Shown in pieces: positions 29,796 through 31,823 of a DNA stretch of 31,823 nt. The DNA is from JBCBWG01 sp039186015 (GTDB lineage: Bacteria > Pseudomonadota > Alphaproteobacteria > Rhizobiales > Hyphomicrobiaceae). Made by a program: the position numbers and the translations under genes. The notes under the pieces were generated by a model. That model was not told where the DNA came from. It did not search any database and saw only the letters and a list, made by a program, of their open reading frames with translations. Positions within the stretch are counted from its first letter, which is position 1. Each line of letters begins with the position of its first letter. The stretch covers positions 1-31,823 of the forward strand of contig JBCDAH010000050.1 in NCBI GenBank assembly GCA_039186015.1, in the 5' to 3' direction.

Positions 29796-31823
29796 GAAAG
29801 GTTTCCGAGGGATTCGATTTTCGAAACCCGGGCAATCTCGATATGCGACAACACGGATAGCGTCGGCATAAAGCGCTCGACCAGCATGCGCACGCACGGC
29901 CGGGCGTCAGCTGCCGTGACCAAAGCAATCCGCGCCGTTTTGCCCTGATGTTCTTCGACCGCAGCCGTGACGTCTTTGACAAAGTCCTCCAGCAAGCGCG
30001 GGTCCATGTCGAACTCGACAACTTCTCCGGACTGGTTGCGCCGCAGCGCTTCGTGGAATGCAAGTTCCCAACGGTTGCCAAGACGCAGGATCGAGAGCTT
30101 GTCGTCGACGGCAATGTCGCCACAGATTTGAGGCGCCAGCCGCTGGCGAACGTGCTCGACGACATGTTCGGCCCGCCGGACGTGAGGCGCGATTTCGGCA
30201 ACCGCCTCCAAGATCAAGCTGAGATTTCGAATCGAGACCCGCTCGGCGAGCAGCATTTTCAAGACAGCCTGAATGCCCGACAACGAAATGTTCGCCGGCA
30301 CAATTTCATCGAGCAGTTTTTGATACTCTGGCGGCAGACCTTGCAACAGATGCTGCATGTCGCGGTAGGACAGCAATTGAGACAGGCTGCTGCGGATAAC
30401 CTCACTGAGGTGGGTGAGAAGAACCGTCATCGGGTCAACCGGTGTGAACCCTTCGACCTTCGCTTCCTTCGAGAACGCCTCCGGCACCCACATCGCCTTC
30501 ATACCGAATGCGGGCTCCGTCGTTTCTTCACCCGGGAACGACGGCTTGGGTCCGTTCCCGATGATCAACAAGACATCACCGACCGGCAGCAGGTGATTTG
30601 ATACGGTCGTCCCGTGAACCCGGATTTGATAACCGTTTGCCGGCAGCGACGGGTCATCGCTCAAACCGATTTCCGGAATGATGAAGCCATATTGCCGGGC
30701 AAACTTTCTGCGCATCTTTGTAACGCGCTGTTCCAATTCGCCGTGCTTCGACAGGAACGTGGCCGCCAACTGCGTGCCCAGCACAATCTCAACCGCGCTC
30801 AATTGAAGCGACTGCTTGATCGGCTGTCCTTCGCTTTCCTTCTTGCTTTCTTCTTCCGCACGGACCCGTGCCTCTTCCGCCGCAGCGACCGCCGCCCATC
30901 GTCGCGGTATCAGTATGCCGGCGAACGCCAGCAGCCCCGCCAGCACGGCGAACGGAAAGAATGGAAGCCCCGGAATCAGTGCGAATATGCCGAGCATTCC
31001 GGCGGTCAACAACAGTGCGCGCGGCTGGCTGGACAACTGACCCAGCACCGCGGCATCGGCCGCTTCGCGTGCGCCGCCCTTCGCGACCACCAGACCGGCC
31101 GCAAGTGAGATGATCAGAGCCGGAATCTGCGTGACAAGGCCGTCTCCGACCGAGAGTTTCGTAAACACGTCAACCGCATCAGCGGCCGCCATATCATGGC
31201 GGATTACGGCAATGGCGATGCCACCGAAAATGTTGACGGCCGTAATAATAAGTCCGGCGATCGCGTCACCACGAACAAACTTCGACGCACCATCCATCGA
31301 CCCGAAGAATGCGCTCTCTTCCTCAAGTTCCCGGCGTCGCCGCTGCGCTTCCTTCTCGCCAATCAATCCCGATGACAGATCCGCATCGATTGCCATCTGT
31401 TTTCCGGGAACGGCATCAAGGGCAAATCGCGCGCCAACCTCCGCGATACGACCCGCACCCTTTGTGATGACCAGAAAATTGACCGTCAACAAGATCAGAA
31501 AGACGACAAGGCCGATCACGAAATCTCCGGCCATGACAAACGTCGAAAAACCCGAAATAACATAGCCGGCAGCTTCCTGCCCGGACGAGCCATCAGTCAA
31601 AATTAAACGTGTCGTTGCGATATTGAGCGCCAAACGCAACATCGTCGCGATGAGCAGCACCGTTGGAAATGCCGAAAAATCAAGCGGTCGCTTTATCCAG
31701 AGTGCGACCATGAGAATCAGAATGGAAAGCGCAAACGAGACCGCCAACCCCAAATCAACAAGAAATCCAGGCAAAGGCAGAAAGAGAATTGACAGAATAA
31801 AAAGCACACCAAAGGCGAAACCA
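29792..31823 (-). CDS. flhA: Flagellar export gate protein FlhA (5' end beyond window)
   Basis: Large export gate protein whose membrane part conducts protons and whose cytoplasmic domain binds substrates and chaperones. The frame runs off the window end, inside the first membrane helix (GFAFGVLFILSILFLPLPGFLVDLG), so roughly 15-25 N-terminal residues are missing. Signatures include ALWIKRPLDFSAFPTVLLIATMLRLALNIATTRLIL and the conserved charged loop GKQMAIDADLSSGLIGEKEAQRRRRELEEESAFFGSMDGASKFVRGDAIAG. The cytoplasmic domain ends SKIESLGNLS. A GTG at 31807 is open but lies inside the helix and is not the true start. It begins the flhA-fliR-fliJ-flgJ-flgN-orf154 run. Confidence 0.97.
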   Translation of the reverse strand, partial: GFAFGVLFILSILFLPLPGFLVDLGLAVSFALSILILMVALWIKRPLDFSAFPTVLLIATMLRLALNIATTRLILTDGSSGQEAAGYVISGFSTFVMAGDFVIGLVVFLILLTVNFLVITKGAGRIAEVGARFALDAVPGKQMAIDADLSSGLIGEKEAQRRRRELEEESAFFGSMDGASKFVRGDAIAGLIITAVNIFGGIAIAVIRHDMAAADAVDVFTKLSVGDGLVTQIPALIISLAAGLVVAKGGAREAADAAVLGQLSSQPRALLLTAGMLGIFALIPGLPFFPFAVLAGLLAFAGILIPRRWAAVAAAEEARVRAEEESKKESEGQPIKQSLQLSAVEIVLGTQLAATFLSKHGELEQRVTKMRRKFARQYGFIIPEIGLSDDPSLPANGYQIRVHGTTVSNHLLPVGDVLLIIGNGPKPSFPGEETTEPAFGMKAMWVPEAFSKEAKVEGFTPVDPMTVLLTHLSEVIRSSLSQLLSYRDMQHLLQGLPPEYQKLLDEIVPANISLSGIQAVLKMLLAERVSIRNLSLILEAVAEIAPHVRRAEHVVEHVRQRLAPQICGDIAVDDKLSILRLGNRWELAFHEALRRNQSGEVVEFDMDPRLLEDFVKDVTAAVEEHQGKTARIALVTAADARPCVRMLVERFMPTLSVLSHIEIARVSKIESLGNLS

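Noticed and set aside
29796..29897. N-terminal extension of FliR
   Set aside because: It lies wholly inside the conserved flhA 3' end. The GTGA overlap at 29795 gives the standard FliR start.

Overview
This window is almost entirely a flagellar biosynthesis and motor island from an alphaproteobacterium, most likely a member of Hyphomicrobiales (Rhizobiales). The assignment rests on gene content seen in the translations: MotC and MotE (periplasmic motor proteins known from Sinorhizobium), a MotB-MotC-FliK operon, a DUF1217 protein ahead of flgF, FlgJ without a muramidase domain, and short rhizobial-type flagellins. The family or genus cannot be fixed from the sequence alone.

Layout. (1) 1-269: GC-rich non-coding edge with a 55-bp direct repeat. 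(2) 270-9754, minus strand: fliF-fliH-motB-motC-fliK-fliG-fliM, then a phage-type GH24 lysozyme. The first five genes are packed with 1-4 bp overlaps or a 6-bp gap. (3) 9989-12500, minus: two paralogous flagellin genes, each with a strong terminator hairpin. They share a conserved structured 5' leader. (4) 12575-22023, minus: motA-fliN-(small ORF)-flhB-orf138-flgB-flgC-fliE-flgG-flgA-flgI-motE-flgH-fliL-fliP, covering stator, switch, export gate, rod and L/P rings. (5) 22299-25197, plus: DUF1217-flgF-fliI, diverging from motA. (6) 25224-27028: a non-flagellar insert with a GntR/UTRA regulator, a small hypothetical gene and a GIY-YIG-like gene overlapping tail to tail. (7) 27105-31823, minus: flhA (cut by the window edge)-fliR-fliJ-like-flgJ-flgN-orf154.

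Together these encode the MS ring, C ring (FliG/FliM/FliN), stator (MotA/B with MotC/E), most of the export apparatus (FlhA, FlhB, FliP, FliR, FliH, FliI, FliJ-like), proximal and distal rod, P and L rings, hook-length control and filament subunits. Not seen here are fliQ, flgD, flgE, flgK, flgL, flaF, flbT and any flagellar master regulator. Some of these probably lie beyond flhA.

The most interesting non-textbook signals are: a covarying structured RNA leader shared by both flagellin genes, with a helix that could hide the ribosome-binding site; a 197-bp near-identical 3' tract in the two flagellins that suggests gene conversion; a GH24 lysozyme ending the fliF-fliM gene run in a cluster whose FlgJ lacks a muramidase domain; and two unrecognised small proteins inside flagellar operons (orf138, orf154).
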